Assembly (NCBI GenBank): GCA_035628055.1
Contig: DASPKO010000265.1
Span: 1 to 6,411 of the forward strand
Reading direction: 5' to 3'
DNA length: 6,411 nt
Source: DASPKO01 sp035628055
Lineage (GTDB): Bacteria > Planctomycetota > Phycisphaerae > Phycisphaerales > UBA1924
Shown here in pieces: positions 4,862-6,411 of the stretch. Each line of letters opens with the position of its first letter. Position 1 is the stretch's first letter. The notes under the pieces were generated by a model that searched no databases, was not told where the DNA came from, and saw nothing but the letters and a program-made list of their open reading frames with translations. Position numbers and translations under genes: made by a program.

Positions 4862-6171
4862 GGCTGGTGGGGCCGTGCCGGCGGCGACGGAGCGGGCGGA
4901 GGAGCGGAGTCGGGGGCGGGCTGGGCCGCGGGCGGCGTCTCCTTGAGCCAGTCGCCGGCATCGCGCACGCGCACGAGCCAGACCTGGCTGGAGGGGCGGG
5001 TCTCCCCGCTGGCGAGCGGGCCGCGCTGCGCCGTCCACATCATCAGCGCGCCGTCGTCGGAGAAGGCGGGGAGGAGGTCCGCACCGGGGGCGTGCGTGAC
5101 GCGGCGCTGCCGCAGGTCCGCCGACTTCTTTTCGAGGTCGACCTCGATCGCAAAGACCTCGTAGTTGTGGTGTCCGACGGCGCTGCTGCCGAACGCGAGG
5201 AAGCGTCCGGAGGGATGCCAGAAGGGCCCGAAGTTCACGTGGGAATCGTCGGTGAGCTGGCGCTCGCTGGCCAGGCCGGTGATGGCCCCGTCGGGCCCGC
5301 GTTCGAGCCGGGCGACGAACACCTGGAGGCGGTCATCGAGGCGACGGTCGGAGCGGTAGCAGATCATCGTCCCGTCCGGGGAGAAGAACGGTCCCCCGTC
5401 GTAGCCGGGCGCCTCGACCAGGGGCGTGTGCCGGTCGCGGCGGGTGTCGTAGACCCAGATGTCCGCGTCGGGGCGGTCGTTCTCGTCCTTGGGCTCGCGC
5501 ACGTGGGTGTAGAGCACGTGCCGACCGTCTGGCGACCAGGTGCACTCCGCGTCGTAATGAGCGCGGGTGAAGAGCGGCTCGGGGCGCGCGGGGGGCGCCG
5601 ACTGACCCGGCGTGGGTTCGGCGGGCAGGGCCACCCGCGCGACGCACACCTCGGTCTCCTCGGGGAACTGCCAGACGTACTTGCGGGTGCCGACCTGGAA
5701 GCCGGCGGCCTGCTCGGCGGCGGGGGGCCGGAGGGTCGAGCCGAACATGACCAGCCCCGGCTCGCTCGGGTGGAACCACCCGCAGGTGTTCGCCGAGCCG
5801 GGCGGGCTCACGAGGACCGGCGGGCCGATCCCGACGATCTCGCCCTGGGCGTTGCGCGTCAACCGCGCCACGTACATCGAGTAGAACGGGTCGGGCTCGC
5901 GCCCCGCGGGCGGGACGGGCACGGCCTGGAAGATGATCCACCGCGGCGGGGAGTGGTGGTCGAAGTAGGCCTCGCCGGCCTTGACGAAGGCGTCGCGGCT
6001 GGTGAGCTGGACGTGCCCCGAGAGCAGCCGCGATTCCTCGGGCGCCACCGCGCCGGGCGGGACGGAGGCGCCCGGCGCCGCGCCCGGGCGCGGGGCGGGC
6101 GCCGGGGGATTCCAGCCGGTCGGGGCCGACAGGGCCAGCGCGGCCGTGGCGGCGGGCAAGCAGTGGATCAC
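4858..6171 (-). CDS. PD40 (TolB-like) beta-propeller protein, probably exported
   Basis: 437 residues from a GTG preceded at good spacing by AGGAG. At least five PD40-type blades are visible, each a Pro-(Asp/Ser)-Gly or similar turn followed by a strand: FHPSEPGLVMFGS (133-145), TWSPDGRHVLYT (211-222), FFSPDGTMICYRS (262-274), FWHPSGRFLAFGS (317-329) and AFSDDGALMMWT (369-380). DADIWVYDTRRD (236-246) is the TolB-like strand that reads out a value between blades. The protein begins with a short hydrophobic stretch (residues 4-18) lacking the usual Lys/Arg, then a Pro/Ala-rich linker (about 20-45), and ends in a Pro/Ala-rich tail (413-437). Export is plausible but the signal is poor, and no in-frame ATG, GTG or TTG lies upstream before pyrF ends. 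TolB itself works with Pal at the outer membrane, but no tol or pal gene is adjacent, so I do not call it tolB. The substrate or partner is unknown. It is the second gene of the - strand unit, 81 bases after pyrF, and its stop overlaps the mqnA start. Confidence 0.82.
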   Translation of the reverse strand: MIHCLPAATAALALSAPTGWNPPAPAPRPGAAPGASVPPGAVAPEESRLLSGHVQLTSRDAFVKAGEAYFDHHSPPRWIIFQAVPVPPAGREPDPFYSMYVARLTRNAQGEIVGIGPPVLVSPPGSANTCGWFHPSEPGLVMFGSTLRPPAAEQAAGFQVGTRKYVWQFPEETEVCVARVALPAEPTPGQSAPPARPEPLFTRAHYDAECTWSPDGRHVLYTHVREPKDENDRPDADIWVYDTRRDRHTPLVEAPGYDGGPFFSPDGTMICYRSDRRLDDRLQVFVARLERGPDGAITGLASERQLTDDSHVNFGPFWHPSGRFLAFGSSAVGHHNYEVFAIEVDLEKKSADLRQRRVTHAPGADLLPAFSDDGALMMWTAQRGPLASGETRPSSQVWLVRVRDAGDWLKETPPAAQPAPDSAPPPAPSPPARPHQP

Positions 6172-6180
6172 GGGCGACTT

Positions 6181-6185
6181 CTCCT
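6181..6185 (-). promoter_or_regulatory. Shine-Dalgarno site of the PD40 gene
   Basis: On the - strand AGGAG is followed by nine bases and then GTG at 6171. This is the clearest ribosome binding site in the window and is the reason for choosing this GTG as start. The rest of the 81-base gap to pyrF shows no terminator, which supports cotranscription with pyrF. Confidence 0.7.
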
Positions 6186-6252
6186 GGCCGGCGGCACGGG
6201 TGCCCGCGGCGAAGCGGGATCGGGGCGTGCCGGACGCGGTGGGGATCGAAGT

Positions 6253-6411
6253 CTAAGCCAGTGCCCGCAGCTCGTGCGCAAAGGCGTCGGCGGCGGTGCG
6301 CACCCGATCGGTCCAGCGCGCCCCGCCCGACACGGCGCCCTCGGGATAGATCACCGATCGGCTGGCGGTCACGAGCACCCCGGCGTCGGCGAGCGTGCGG
6401 CGCCCCGGCCT
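6253..6411 (-). CDS. pyrF: Orotidine 5'-phosphate decarboxylase PyrF, C-terminal end (5' part outside window)
   Basis: The last 52 codons of a gene entering from the right edge, ending in TAG at 6255-6253. The translation contains GVLVTASRSVIYP followed by a C-terminal helix (ARWTDRVRTAADAFAHELRA). This matches the end of the long-form (type 2) OMP decarboxylases found in planctomycetes, actinobacteria and myxobacteria: the last TIM-barrel strand, the Ser-Arg that contacts the phosphate, then a helix rich in Ala, Arg and Glu ending near the stop. The enzyme converts OMP to UMP, the last step of de novo pyrimidine synthesis, in the cytoplasm. The catalytic Asp-Lys motifs lie outside the window, so the call rests on the C terminus alone. 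Confidence 0.75.
   Translation of the reverse strand, partial: RPGRRTLADAGVLVTASRSVIYPEGAVSGGARWTDRVRTAADAFAHELRALA

Noticed and set aside
3975..4961. Upstream extension of the sigma-like frame through mqnA
   Set aside because: The frame stays open for 329 more codons, but that DNA codes for MqnA with clear motifs in another frame. The extended translation is Arg/Pro-rich and shows no conserved feature.
3108..5164. Long + strand frames opposite the sigma-like, mqnA and PD40 genes
   Set aside because: These are antisense shadows caused by GC-rich third positions. None has a ribosome site or recognisable domain.
4858..6171. Calling the PD40 protein TolB
   Set aside because: The repeats are TolB-like, but there is no clear signal peptide, no TolB N-terminal domain that I recognise and no adjacent tol-pal genes. 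PD40 repeats are common in unrelated planctomycete proteins.

Overview
This window is very GC-rich DNA, with almost every codon ending in G or C. It fits a member of the Planctomycetota, most likely the Phycisphaerae. That is inferred from the mix of genes: a UdgX-type uracil-DNA glycosylase, a PyrF of the long type, the futalosine (MqnA) menaquinone route, a PD40-repeat protein and a very divergent sigma-70-like protein with extra helix-turn-helix modules. No single marker gene proves the assignment.

Layout. The left third reads on the + strand. It holds the 3' part of udgX (3-518, cut by the window edge), a 352-base non-coding stretch rich in dyad symmetry (519-870), and a complete beta-ketoacyl-ACP synthase gene (871-2307, GTG start). 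The right two thirds read on the - strand as one tight unit, in transcription order: the 3' end of pyrF (6411-6253, cut by the window edge), a PD40 beta-propeller protein (6171-4858), mqnA (4861-3980) and a sigma-70-like multi-HTH protein (3974-2292). The PD40 gene and mqnA share an ATGA stop/start overlap. The last gene starts five bases after the mqnA stop, then converges on the synthase gene with a 16-base tail-to-tail overlap.

How the genes relate. pyrF (UMP synthesis) and mqnA (first committed step of menaquinone synthesis from chorismate) are housekeeping genes apparently cotranscribed with a putative regulator whose target is unknown. The synthase belongs to fatty acid or related acyl-chain synthesis and seems to be an independent unit. 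Its leader carries a strong terminator-like hairpin with a competing downstream hairpin, and two copies of an 18-bp dyad whose arms differ by a compensating base change. One copy lies just upstream of the start codon.

I see no mobile element, CRISPR array, rRNA or tRNA. Most of the window is ordinary chromosomal core. The best leads are the degenerate sigma-like protein and the regulatory DNA in front of the synthase gene.
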